From Rhizobium ruizarguesonis (GTDB taxonomy: Bacteria > Pseudomonadota > Alphaproteobacteria > Rhizobiales > Rhizobiaceae), in the NCBI RefSeq assembly GCF_012349115.1, contig NZ_PQIG01000071.1:41945-105944 (forward strand): 64,000 nt of DNA, written 5' to 3'. The notes under the pieces are model-generated. The model saw only the letters and a list, made by a program, of their open reading frames with translations, made no database searches and was not told the origin of the DNA. Below, one piece after another: positions 17,888-25,894 of the stretch. A program made the translations under genes and the position numbers. Numbering within the stretch: position 1 is the stretch's first letter; each line of letters begins with the position of its first letter.

Positions 17888-18857
17888 TCCGACACAGACC
17901 GCAGCGGCGCAGACGGCCACCAACGTCGACACCGCCATCGCCAATGCGGGGCTCAGCCACACCAACCAGTACACGCCGGATGGCTCGCTGGAATACAAGG
18001 TCAGCGGCTACCAGACGATGACCGACCAGAACGGCAAGACCTACCAGCTGCCGACCTATTCGGCCTATCAGACCTATTCGCCCGAGAACCAGGCGATCTA
18101 CGACCAGACGCAGCAGACGCAGCTCGGCCTTGCCAGGCTCGCCAACGACCAGACCGGCAAGATTTCGGGCGTGCTGGGCACCAATGTCGATCTCAGAGCC
18201 GGCAATGTCGACAAATATGTCAACGATCACTGGCAGTCCGGCTTCAACAACCAGTGGGACCGCGATCAGGCAAGCCTCGACCAGAGCCTCGCCGACAAGG
18301 GCATCTCGATGGGTTCTGCCGCCTATGACAATGCTCTACGCGATTTTTCGACGCGCAAGCAGGCCGCCTCCGACCAGTATCTCGGCGACATGTATTCGAA
18401 TGCCCAGAACTCGATCCTGACCGAGCGAAACCAGCCGCTGAACGAGATTTCGGCGCTGATGTCGGGCTCGCAGGTCCACCAGCCGAGCTATGTCAACACG
18501 CCGACGACGCAACTGCCGACCGTCGACCAGGCTGGGCTGATCAACGAGAATTTCAATCAGAAGATGGGTCTCTACAATCAGCAGCTCGCCCAGTCGAACG
18601 CCGCCATGGGCGGCCTGTTCGGCCTCGGCGGCTCGCTGCTGGGCGGCTGGGCGAAATCCGACCGGCGGCTGAAGGAAGACATCAAACGCGTCGGCACGCT
18701 GGACAATGGCCTGCCGGTCTACGCCTTCCGCTACAAGGACGGCGGCCCGACGCAGATCGGCCTGATGTCCGACGATGTCAGAGAAATCCATCCGGACGCC
18801 GTGTCCGAACACGCCGACGGCTTCGACCGCGTCTCTTACGAAAGGGCAGTAGGCTGA
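17853..18857 (+). CDS. Phage tail/internal protein with C-terminal S74 intramolecular chaperone motif
   Basis: 334 residues, overlapping the previous gene by 35 nt; AGAGGA precedes the ATG. The first 270 residues are helical and Q/N/Y-rich (NQYTPDGSLEYKVSG, QTQQTQLGLARLANDQTGKI). The C-terminus holds SDRRLKEDIKRVGTLDNGLP followed by VYAFRYKDGGPTQIGLMSDD, the Peptidase_S74 signature with Ser and Lys five apart as in endosialidase chaperone domains. After the Ser only about 65 residues remain, shorter than usual. The domain is known to drive trimer folding and then cut itself off. Confidence 0.8.
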   Translation: MVSTPKAPKAPDPTQTAAAQTATNVDTAIANAGLSHTNQYTPDGSLEYKVSGYQTMTDQNGKTYQLPTYSAYQTYSPENQAIYDQTQQTQLGLARLANDQTGKISGVLGTNVDLRAGNVDKYVNDHWQSGFNNQWDRDQASLDQSLADKGISMGSAAYDNALRDFSTRKQAASDQYLGDMYSNAQNSILTERNQPLNEISALMSGSQVHQPSYVNTPTTQLPTVDQAGLINENFNQKMGLYNQQLAQSNAAMGGLFGLGGSLLGGWAKSDRRLKEDIKRVGTLDNGLPVYAFRYKDGGPTQIGLMSDDVREIHPDAVSEHADGFDRVSYERAVG

Positions 18858-19351
18858 TGGGATTCATCTTCGGCGGCGATACCGGCAAGACACAGGGCAA
18901 CATCAGCGACCAGCGCAAGCGGCTGGCCTACGCCATGCTGCAGCAGGGCATGGACACGAGCCCGGTGCAATCCCCGTGGCAAGGGGCGGCGCGGCTGGCG
19001 CAGGCGCTGATGGGCGGCCTGGCGATCAGGCAGCAGGAGAAACGTGCAGGTGCGGCTGAAGGTCTCGCCGCATCGAAGAACGCGTCTACCACCTCGTCTG
19101 CGGTTTCGCCCGACGAAGCATTCAACGCGAACACTACACAATATCGAGATATCGTTGAGCGCGACGAGCTCAACCCGACCGATGTCGTTCCCGATTTTGG
19201 AACATCTGCACAACCGAACGCGCTAACTCCGCCGGTCGCCGCCTCGGTCGCTCCGAGACAGCGGGCAGCCCCTATCGCTCTTGCTGGAACCACAACGCCT
19301 TCAACCATGCGCAAAACATCGAACGGCACCACATGGAGCATTGAACAGTAA
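18857..19351 (+). CDS. Hypothetical virion protein, 164 aa
   Basis: Start overlaps the upstream stop (TGATG), and its own stop overlaps the next start (TAATG), so it is locked into the virion operon. N-terminus QSPWQGAARLAQALMGGLAI, RQQEKRAGAAEGLAASK is a pattern frequent at the ends of podovirus internal virion proteins. The C-terminal half is disordered (T, S, P, A-rich) and ends GTTWSIEQ. Probably packaged and ejected with DNA; inference. Confidence 0.65.
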   Translation: MGFIFGGDTGKTQGNISDQRKRLAYAMLQQGMDTSPVQSPWQGAARLAQALMGGLAIRQQEKRAGAAEGLAASKNASTTSSAVSPDEAFNANTTQYRDIVERDELNPTDVVPDFGTSAQPNALTPPVAASVAPRQRAAPIALAGTTTPSTMRKTSNGTTWSIEQ

Positions 19352-20769
19352 TGGCGACAATCTTGGTTAATGGTCAGCAGTTAACGGTCGACGACAGCTT
19401 TTTGAGCCTCTCTCCGGACGACCAGAATTTTCTAGTTGACGAGTTATCGCGGCGCCTCCCCCCGCCTGTAGATAGCCTCCCTCCACCTGTAGATAAGAGT
19501 CATATCGGACAGCTTTGGCCAATCAGCCGGGACGCCGACGGGAACAGATATTTCGATAGCGACGCCGGCATTCTGGGAGCGCTAAAACGCTCCGTCATGC
19601 TTCCGGGTGACGTCTACAGCGGCAAAGTGCAGATGAATGGCCCAGATGGCAGAATAAGCCCAGAGGCGATTGGTCGTTCGTTGGAGTTTGCGTCGACTTT
19701 CATCCCGGCATCGCCGGGGCTCCGCGCAGGAGAGGGGCTAGTCCCAGGATTGAGCAAGAGCCTGCGAAGGCCAAATAGCGTAGAGCCGCCATCTAGCAAC
19801 GCTCTTTATGCCGAGGCAGAACGCAATTTCGAGGCGATGCGAAACAGTGGTGTTGATTACTCCTCCGATGCCGTTAAAACAATGGCAGAGGCAGTTCAAT
19901 CGAAGCTCGAGAAAGAAGGTTTTGACCCAGAGCTCGCCGGAAAGACTCACAAGATTCTCGCAAAACTCTTTAACCCTCCGGAAAACAGCTTGGCGAGCAT
20001 CGAGGGGTTAGACTCAGCCCGCAAGACGTTCGGAAAAATAGTCCAATACGTCAAAGAACCGAACGATCAAGCTGCTGCGTCCCGCGTTATTCGAGAGTTG
20101 GACGAGTTCATTGGTGCCGGCGATCCGGCGACCGTCGTGGCTGGAAAGGCGACTGACGCAGCCGACGCGCTCAAGGCAGCAAGTGGTAATTTCGCAGCCG
20201 CAAAGCGTTCCGATATTGTGAACGGTATCGACAGATCCCCAGATTTCCGCGCTGTACCAAACACTTCCGCTACAAATACTGTAGATGTGATTCGTCAACG
20301 CGCCGCCTCAACCCTTCTTCAGGACAAGGAGATATTCCGTTTTTCTCCCGAGGAAATAGAAGCGCTCAAAACTATTGCCGGGGGAAGCGCGGCCCAAAAC
20401 GTCACGCGCCGCATAGGAAAATTTTTGGAGGGCGGAAGTGGTCTCGCTCGGATGCTGAGCACGGCAGCGGGCGGCGCCGCTGGAGCGGCGGCGAGCAGCA
20501 CCGGTGGCGCCGGCGCCGCCGCCAGCGGCGCGGCTGTGGGGGCATTGGTCCCGACAGTCTTGGGCCAAGGCAGCAAGGAACTGTCCAACATTCTGACATC
20601 GCGGGCGCTGTCTTCCGTTGATCGAATGGTTCGGCAACGTTCTCCGCTTTATCAGGCCACGCTGAATGCCGCCCCCAAGGAAGTCGTCCGCCAACCGATG
20701 GCGGAGGCACTCATACGGGCTCTATTGCTTTCTCGACAGAAGCAAGATGGCGGTGACCCATGGATATGA
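19351..20769 (+). CDS. Putative internal virion / ejection protein, 472 aa
   Basis: N-terminus MATILVNGQQLTVDDSFLSL, SPDDQNFLVDELSRRL. The middle is long helical sequence with many charged residues; residues ~365-410 are a glycine/alanine-rich hydrophobic region (TAAGGAAGAAASSTGGAGAA) that could insert in membrane. The C-terminus ends MAEALIRALLLSRQKQDGGD. Base composition is more AT-rich than the genes before it, suggesting a different origin. The layout suits an ejection protein that crosses the envelope. Its 3' end is partly duplicated at 20995-21070. Confidence 0.6.
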   Translation: MATILVNGQQLTVDDSFLSLSPDDQNFLVDELSRRLPPPVDSLPPPVDKSHIGQLWPISRDADGNRYFDSDAGILGALKRSVMLPGDVYSGKVQMNGPDGRISPEAIGRSLEFASTFIPASPGLRAGEGLVPGLSKSLRRPNSVEPPSSNALYAEAERNFEAMRNSGVDYSSDAVKTMAEAVQSKLEKEGFDPELAGKTHKILAKLFNPPENSLASIEGLDSARKTFGKIVQYVKEPNDQAAASRVIRELDEFIGAGDPATVVAGKATDAADALKAASGNFAAAKRSDIVNGIDRSPDFRAVPNTSATNTVDVIRQRAASTLLQDKEIFRFSPEEIEALKTIAGGSAAQNVTRRIGKFLEGGSGLARMLSTAAGGAAGAAASSTGGAGAAASGAAVGALVPTVLGQGSKELSNILTSRALSSVDRMVRQRSPLYQATLNAAPKEVVRQPMAEALIRALLLSRQKQDGGDPWI

Positions 20770-21070
20770 ACTTCCGCGTTAAAAATCCTTCTGGAAGCTT
20801 GCGAGTTGAGGGATACACGCTGTCAGCGGTTCTCAAGGCCGATCTGGATCGGTATGGCAACCAGCAGCAATGTTGCGAGCGTGGCCATCAAACCAAGCGC
20901 GCTGCCGGAACGACACCCTCTGTCGGCCAGGTCATCGCCCCCGAGGCCGGGATTTTCGAGACCCGCGGGGGACGATGAACCATCTCCGCGAACAGCTTGC
21001 GGTACCGGGCGCCGAGAAAGCGGCTGCACTCGTACGCGCGCTGTTGCTTGCTCGGCAGCAGCAAAAATAG
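20758..21070. pseudogene. Scrambled duplicate fragments of neighbouring genes
   Basis: Three pieces are stitched together. 20758-20906 repeats 21238-21389, including the 3' end of the minus-strand membrane gene (GLMATLATLLLVAIPIQIGL versus GLMITLATLLLVAIRIQIVL). 20900-20946 repeats the 5' end of the tail fibre gene (AGTTPSVGQVI). 20995-21070 repeats the end of the ejection protein gene (ALVRALLLARQQQK versus ALIRALLLSRQKQ). A 31-codon frame at 20975-21070 is a by-product. No functional gene is likely here. Confidence 0.75.
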
Positions 21071-21087
21071 CGGTGGTGGCTGGTGAG

Positions 21088-21261
21088 CTATCCCCGCAGA
21101 TCTTCCCACAATATGGCAACCCCTAGTGCCATCACGCTTATCGGTATGGCCCAGATGATCAATTTGACGGGTTGGCCGGCGTACAGGAACATGTAACCGG
21201 CCGCTGATGCTCCGCCAATGGCCATCATCGCCCCTAGTGTCATGGATATGAATTTCCTCAT
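21088..21261 (-). CDS. Small membrane protein, 57 aa
   Basis: An ATG at 21261 has AGGAAGGA about 6 nt upstream, the best ribosome binding site in this neighbourhood. The product has two hydrophobic segments (MTLGAMMAIGGASAAGYMFL and VKLIIWAIPISVMALGVAIL) and ends WEDLRG. It runs against the virion operon, 45 bp after the 114-codon membrane gene. It may be a prophage accessory gene such as superinfection exclusion or immunity; that is inference. The start region is duplicated and mutated at 20760-20795. Confidence 0.7.
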   Translation of the reverse strand: MRKFISMTLGAMMAIGGASAAGYMFLYAGQPVKLIIWAIPISVMALGVAILWEDLRG

Positions 21262-21389
21262 TAAAAATCCTTCCTGGAAGCTTGCGGGCCTGAGGGGTAC
21301 ATGATGTCAGCGGTTATCAAGGACGATCTGGATCCGGATGGCGACCAGCAGCAATGTTGCCAGCGTGATCATCAGGCCGAGGGTGGCGC
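21241..21389. repeat. Source copy of duplicated segment
   Basis: Matches 20758-20906 at roughly 85 percent by eye, beginning CATGGATATGAA and including the shared string ACCAGCAGCAATGTTGC. This copy keeps both minus-strand small genes intact, so it is taken as the ancestral arrangement. Confidence 0.8.
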
Positions 21390-21648
21390 CGGGCAGGCAG
21401 GTGGTGCCGTTGAAATAAAGTCCCTCGCAATTAGCCCGCGCCTGCTTCCATATAAAAAAACAGGCCGGCCCTGCCGTCAAAGCGCCGGCGAGAAACAAGG
21501 TCAACTCGATCGGAAACTGATCAACCACCCACCTGGCGGGGCCTGTCCTGAGCGGGGACCATGAGGCAAACGTCACGACGGCGATGAGCATCGCGACGAT
21601 CTTGATCGCTCTGTGTGACGGTTGGTTCGGCTCGTGATCACTCTGCAT
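21307..21648 (-). CDS. Small membrane protein, 113 aa
   Basis: ATG at 21648 chosen; a longer version from a TTG at 21684 would run through the terminator hairpin. Hydrophobic segments lie at IKIVAMLIAVVTFASW, IELTLFLAGALTAGPACFFI and GLMITLATLLLVAIRIQIVL, with a pair of Cys (ARANCEGLYFNGTTC) between the last two that could form a periplasmic disulfide. Transcribed against the virion genes and followed by the 57-aa membrane gene. No family recognised. Confidence 0.65.
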   Translation of the reverse strand: MQSDHEPNQPSHRAIKIVAMLIAVVTFASWSPLRTGPARWVVDQFPIELTLFLAGALTAGPACFFIWKQARANCEGLYFNGTTCLPGATLGLMITLATLLLVAIRIQIVLDNR

Positions 21649-21673
21649 GCCGCAACCGATACTATACGATTCG

Positions 21674-21700
21674 AGGCCTCGCAATTCGCGGGGCCTTTTT
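21674..21700 (+). terminator. Rho-independent terminator before tail fibre gene
   Basis: Stem AGGCCTCGC / GCGGGGCCT (one G-T pair) with loop AATTC and a following TTTTT. It lies 15 bp before the tail fibre start, so it would end virion-operon transcription and implies the tail fibre has its own promoter or depends on antitermination. Confidence 0.65.
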
Positions 21701-21715
21701 CTTTGGAGAAGGTCA

Positions 21716-23071
21716 ATGCCCAGAAACCCCTCAACCGGCGTCTATTCCAAGCCCGCCGGAACGACACCTTCCGTCGGCCAGGTCATCGACCCCGTGCCGT
21801 GGAACGCACTGACCACCGACCTCGGCAACGAAATCACCAACTCGCTGCCGCGCGACGGCTCGGCGCCGATGGTAGCACCCCTCAAGGCCGCAGGCGGAAC
21901 CGTGTCCGCCCCGGGCCTCGGCTTCGCCTCGACCCCGCAGACCGGCCTCTATCTGAAGGGCGGTGGCCTGCTCGGCTTCACGCAGAACGGCGTCGACGTC
22001 GCGTTCGATCAGGCTCTGGTCTATGCGGCCAAGTCAGGCGACTACACCGCGCTTGCATCCGACGACAACGCGGTTCATCGCTTTACCGCGGCCGCGACGC
22101 TCACCCTGACCGCAGCGTCGACGCTTGGCGCAAACTGGCACTATTGCGTCATCGCCGATGGCGGGGACGTGACGATCGATCCAAACGGGTCGGAGACGAT
22201 CGACGGCGCGGCAACGCTTGTCATTAAAAATGGCTATAGCGTCGAAATCATATGTTCCGGTGCCGCTTTCTTCACCAACAAACTCTTCGCCAGGATAGCG
22301 AGCAAAGCCGACAGCGCCGCTGTAGGCGATTTCGTCGTCGGGCTCACGCTTTCGAACAACAGCGGCAGTCCGAACACTCATATCGATTTTAGCGCCGGCT
22401 CCGCTCGTTTGGGCTCGAGTTTCGTCTCAAATCTGTCGTCGATCACAAAGCGGACGAACGGGATATTCGCCGCCGGCACCGGCGCCGGTGGTCTGGACAC
22501 CGGTTCGGTCGCGGCGAACGCAACCTATTTCGCATATGCGCTACGCAAGGATGACGATTTGACATTCGATATCGTGCTGTCGACCTCTGCGACGATCGCC
22601 GGAGTCAACACGGCGCTGCTCACCGGCTCTACCATCGTCAAATGTATCGGCGTCGTGCTGACCGATGCCAGCTCGAACATTCGGCCGTTTGTCCTGTATC
22701 CTCGTGACGAATACACCTTCGTGACGCCGGCGAGGGACGCTATCAACGCCGCTATCTCTACGACTTCGACACTCCTGGCGCTGACAGTGCCAAATGGGGT
22801 GAAGGTCAAGGCGAAGCTGCGGTTTGAATTCACATCGACCGCGACGACCAATGCTGTGCTGATCCACGATCCGGCGCAGGGAATTCTTGTTGCTGGCATC
22901 TCTGGCGATGGTGGCAACGTAGGCGCCGTCCAGGTTGCAAGCGGCTTTGCCGTAGGGACCCAAGATGTTTGGACGAACACGAGCAAGCAAGTCAGACAGG
23001 TCGCAGGAGCTGTTGGCAATATCTGGGTGTGGGCCGACGGTTTCTATTTCCCGTGCGGGAGGAGCGCATAA
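21716..23071 (+). CDS. Phage tail fibre protein
   Basis: 451 residues from the ATG with GGAGAAGG upstream. The N-terminus MPRNPSTGVYSKPAGTTPSV, GQVIDPVPWNALTTDLGNEI, TNSLPRDG matches tail fibre attachment regions common in phages of alphaproteobacteria. The next segment (GLGFASTPQTGLYLKGGGLL, GFTQNGVD) is a classic fibre repeat. The body is rich in T, S, A, V and G, consistent with a trimeric beta fibre. It should contact the host receptor. The 5' end has a decayed duplicate at 20900. Confidence 0.85.
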   Translation: MPRNPSTGVYSKPAGTTPSVGQVIDPVPWNALTTDLGNEITNSLPRDGSAPMVAPLKAAGGTVSAPGLGFASTPQTGLYLKGGGLLGFTQNGVDVAFDQALVYAAKSGDYTALASDDNAVHRFTAAATLTLTAASTLGANWHYCVIADGGDVTIDPNGSETIDGAATLVIKNGYSVEIICSGAAFFTNKLFARIASKADSAAVGDFVVGLTLSNNSGSPNTHIDFSAGSARLGSSFVSNLSSITKRTNGIFAAGTGAGGLDTGSVAANATYFAYALRKDDDLTFDIVLSTSATIAGVNTALLTGSTIVKCIGVVLTDASSNIRPFVLYPRDEYTFVTPARDAINAAISTTSTLLALTVPNGVKVKAKLRFEFTSTATTNAVLIHDPAQGILVAGISGDGGNVGAVQVASGFAVGTQDVWTNTSKQVRQVAGAVGNIWVWADGFYFPCGRSA

Positions 23072-23146
23072 TGCCTTTTTGCTTCCCGACCGGGCGATAG
23101 TGCAAACAGATCGACGACTTTTTCGCAGTCGCAGCGCAATTATAGC

Positions 23147-24109
23147 TTACGGTGAATTGAGCGTCTTAGCGATCGATCGCCTTCCGATACTCCGGGAAAG
23201 TTCGTGAGCGGGCTTTTCCACGAAGTAGTAGAATGGGGCGATCATCAGAAGGGAGCCAGCACAAACAAGGACCGGGCTGGCAACTCCTAATCGCTCAATT
23301 ACTGTCGCAGCAATGACATGCATCAGGTAAATGGAGAAACAGGCCTCTCCCACTTTCTCCAGAACCGCAACAGCGTTGCCGCGCTCGGCGTTCGAAGTCT
23401 CCGAAATGATCCATCCACAAGCCAGCACCCCGAAGGGAACCATCGTCAGGTAAAAGCCGGCAGGGGTATTGATGGTCGCCCAATAGAGGATGGATGCAGT
23501 AGCTGCCGTAGCGATCCTCCAAAGCCAGACGTTGCCAACAAACACGCCGCGTCGATATGTCTGCGCCAGATAGCAACCCATGAGCCAAGCGGGCAGGGAA
23601 ACGAGCCAGTTCAAAGATGGCCCGTATTTCTGCGCACTGCCATATTCATCAGAGCCTAAACCGATAACGATGGCGTAGGAGACGATGACGGAGACGGCGA
23701 TCATCGCCGGCCACCCAACTTTCCGCGAAATGGGAAGGAACAGCGGGTAGAGCGAATAGTAAATGACCTCGCAAACCACGGACCACAAGATATAGCCGTC
23801 CAACGGATTATAGGCGCGGATGCCGACCCACTGCGCGAGAACGAGCGCCACGGCGGTTGGAATCATGATCCGGACGTACCGCCTCTTCAGAAAGGTTACA
23901 GTAGACAATTCCGCCGCTCGGAACGGGAAGTGGATGCAAAATCCTGAGATCACAAAGAAAGCGATGACGGCAGGGTGGCCCGTGAAGATGTAGCGTGAAA
24001 TACCAGGCATTGAAGGGCCAAGCAAATGCGCGAATACAACAGACAGAGCGGCAATTGCTCTGACGGTATCAAGGCCTTCGATTCTGTTTGAACTCGGAAT
24101 TGATCGCAT
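23147..24109 (-). CDS. Acyltransferase 3 (OafA-like) membrane O-acetyltransferase
   Basis: 320 residues from ATG 24109; a TTG at 24151 would add 14 residues and neither has a strong ribosome binding site. About nine to ten membrane segments. The catalytic R-x10-H motif is RAIAALSVVFAH near residue 16, and VISGFCIHFPF, a conserved acyltransferase-3 stretch, follows. This family acetylates surface sugars such as O-antigen or exopolysaccharide using cytoplasmic acyl donor. Placed between tail fibre and lysis genes on the opposite strand, it is a likely lysogenic-conversion gene. Confidence 0.85.
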   Translation of the reverse strand: MRSIPSSNRIEGLDTVRAIAALSVVFAHLLGPSMPGISRYIFTGHPAVIAFFVISGFCIHFPFRAAELSTVTFLKRRYVRIMIPTAVALVLAQWVGIRAYNPLDGYILWSVVCEVIYYSLYPLFLPISRKVGWPAMIAVSVIVSYAIVIGLGSDEYGSAQKYGPSLNWLVSLPAWLMGCYLAQTYRRGVFVGNVWLWRIATAATASILYWATINTPAGFYLTMVPFGVLACGWIISETSNAERGNAVAVLEKVGEACFSIYLMHVIAATVIERLGVASPVLVCAGSLLMIAPFYYFVEKPAHELSRSIGRRSIAKTLNSP

Positions 24110-24141
24110 TTCGCGAAGTAACCGCGAAGCGAAAACTTTAG

Positions 24142-24360
24142 CAACAGGCAACCATTAGCGTACCTATCGGTACTAATATTTATTTAGCAGTCGACATCGA
24201 ATTTGCCTGGAATCGCGACCCCGTCGCTGCTCCTCAGGGAATTGGCGGCAACGGTGCTCAAGCTGGGCTGACCCACGCAAACTGGTACCCACGCAACCCG
24301 TTTACCAACCTCGCCCCCGAGCTTCTAGCGGGGATATGCACACGCGATCTCTGGCAATAA
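24142..24360 (+). pseudogene. Start-less reading frame, probable 3' remnant of a phage gene
   Basis: 72 codons open between stops with no ATG, GTG or TTG start: it contains NIYLAVDIEFAWNRDPVAAP and GLTHANWYPRNPFTNLAPEL and ends AGICTRDLWQ. Composition looks protein-like. Its last 36 nt include a 21-nt string (24325-24345) matched at 18 of 21 positions by 30713-30733, also just before a stop, at the right edge of the phage block. It may be the tail end of a lost fibre or spike gene. Confidence 0.45.
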
Positions 24361-24401
24361 CTGACGGCGTGAGCTAATGACCTCCGAACTCGGAGGAAAT
24401 C

Positions 24402-24959
24402 ATGGCAGCCGATAAAGCGTCGTACCGGAATCGCGGAGGAATTCTTCAGCGTCTCGTTAGCGCCTACAAGCGATTTCGCTACTTTAGCCGCGCCGGCTCG
24501 AACCTAGTCGTCAAGCCCAGCGCCGAGTTCCGGATGGTGAAGCACGCCGTTCTTGAGGTCGGCAGCAATGTCACGATCCAAGACTATTCGTTCTTCCAAC
24601 TCACGATGCCCGAGCCGAAGGTGTTCATTGGAAACAACACCGTCATCGGGCGCCGCAACATCATCACTGCCAAAAATCGCATATCCATAGGCAATGATGT
24701 GCTGATCGGTTCCGATGTCCAGATCATCGATCACGGCCACGGCATGAGGCGAGACGTACCGATCAGGCTTCAGAAGGCCGAAATCGGCTTTGTCGAAATT
24801 GGTGATGATGTCTGGATTGGTGCGGGTGCCAAAATACTGATGAACGTCACGATTGGGACCGGTGCCGTGATCGGAGCAAATTCCGTCGTCACGGCCGATA
24901 TTCCCGACTATGCGATCGCCGTTGGCTCGCCGGCGAAAGTCGTCAAATACCGCACCTAA
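24402..24959 (+). CDS. Hexapeptide-repeat acyltransferase (O-acetyltransferase, LbH fold)
   Basis: 185 residues, GGAGGAAATC directly before ATG. Left-handed beta-helix repeats run from FIGNNTVIGRRNIITAKNRI to ISIGNDVLIGSDVQIIDHGH; the catalytic His is in DHGHG. The C-terminus VEIGDDVWIGAGAKILMNVT, IGTGAVIGANSVVTADIPDY, AVGSPAKVVKYRT is the family signature. These cytosolic enzymes use acetyl-CoA to acetylate sugars. Together with the acyltransferase 3 gene 292 bp away it suggests a surface-modifying cargo pair. Confidence 0.9.
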   Translation: MAADKASYRNRGGILQRLVSAYKRFRYFSRAGSNLVVKPSAEFRMVKHAVLEVGSNVTIQDYSFFQLTMPEPKVFIGNNTVIGRRNIITAKNRISIGNDVLIGSDVQIIDHGHGMRRDVPIRLQKAEIGFVEIGDDVWIGAGAKILMNVTIGTGAVIGANSVVTADIPDYAIAVGSPAKVVKYRT

Positions 24960-25260
24960 ACCGGATCCGGATTGTAGGCGGGGTCGAATTTGAGACGTAC
25001 CGCGTCCCGCTTTGTCTTGTGAGCAACATACGCGGCCTAGGTTTTATCCATACAGTCGCGTCACGCGGTTTTTAGGTTTGGCTCCTTGCGCCCGGCCTCG
25101 TGGATGGTGACCGCCATTCGTTCAAGACTCGCAATCAACGGCATTTAGTGTCTCTTTTCGTTCGACGGACACGACCAAGCGTCATTGAAATTTCAGCCCG
25201 CACCCCGTCTCCACCCAGGAGCCGGGCGCCTCGCCACATCCATAATCCGGAGCCCACCCC
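24960..25260. other. Intergenic region without recognised gene
   Basis: 301 bp between the hexapeptide acyltransferase and the first holin copy. No credible open frame with a ribosome binding site. It holds only the CCCAGGAGCC sequence upstream of the holin start region. Confidence 0.5.
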
Positions 25261-25515
25261 ATGCTCGTCCATAACTGGCGCGCGGTGCTGAAGCGTGCCT
25301 GGTCGGTGCGGCTGATGGCGCTGGCGCTGCTCCTCATCATCATCGAGCCCGTCTACAGCTTCGCCGCCGCCACCTGGGTGTCCCGCAACCTCTACATCCA
25401 GCTCGCCATGTCGGTGGCGACAGGGCTTCTCGCCGTTGCGGCGATCATCGCCCGCATCTTCGTCCAGCAGAAAATTTCAGGAGACCTCGATGGCAAACCG
25501 CCTGCAGAAGGGTAG
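25261..25515 (+). CDS. Holin-like protein, copy 1 (DUF7940-like)
   Basis: 84 residues with two hydrophobic segments, LMALALLLIIIEPVYSFAAA and LYIQLAMSVATGLLAVAAII, a basic N-terminus MLVHNWRAVLKRAWSVR and a polar tail. Small two-TM proteins of this type sit before lysozyme genes in many alphaproteobacterial phages and are annotated as holins. It shares about 79 percent of residues with the copy at 27305. The lysozyme gene after it is truncated, so this copy may be free of its original role. Confidence 0.75.
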   Translation: MLVHNWRAVLKRAWSVRLMALALLLIIIEPVYSFAAATWVSRNLYIQLAMSVATGLLAVAAIIARIFVQQKISGDLDGKPPAEG

Positions 25516-25567
25516 TGCCGCCGCGGCCATGGCCGTGGCGCTCGTCGGATCGTTCGAGAGAGGATAA
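25490..25567 (+). pseudogene. Truncated 5' end of the lysozyme gene
   Basis: The first 69 nt are identical to the start of the intact lysozyme gene at 27534 and encode the export segment KGSAAAAMAVALVGSFE. After Glu23 the sequence departs and stops two codons later (RG stop), removing the whole catalytic domain. The short product would be a membrane peptide only. Confidence 0.85.
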
Positions 25568-25573
25568 AGACCC

Positions 25574-25894
25574 ATGACGATTTACAACCCAGATGATTAT
25601 GGAGCGATCGGGGATGGTGTGACCGATGACGCCCCGGCCTTTGCCGCCATGACGGCTGATCATCTCCATTCTGGCGCTGTCGCCTCTCGGCCGGAACCTA
25701 GCGAGGAAATCATCCAGTGGCCGTGGCGCGTTTGCCGCGCATGGGCAAAAACGGAATCACCTTGGGGACGCGCTCGGCATATGACCGGTAGTCTGGAAAT
25801 GCCGCCCGGAGCACCGTCTCTTCGTTACTCATCCGGCGAAGTTGCAGGCACCAATGCACGATTCCGAGAAGTACCGTCCACGGAGAAAAGCTGA
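25574..25894 (+). pseudogene. Truncated tailspike (pectate-lyase-like) gene start
   Basis: MTIYNPDDYGAIGDGVTDDA followed by PAFAAM is the first beta-helix coil signature of Pectate_lyase_3-type phage tailspikes. Similarity ends after roughly 26 residues; the remainder of the open frame runs antisense through the methyltransferase gene and is not tailspike-like. A GAGAGGA lies upstream of the ATG. It appears to be the 5' stump of a polysaccharide-depolymerising spike replaced by cargo DNA. Confidence 0.75.

Noticed and set aside
20823..21119. 98-codon minus-strand frame
   Set aside because: A chimera: its end is a duplicate of the 113-aa membrane gene, but the start comes from scrambled sequence and lacks a ribosome binding site.
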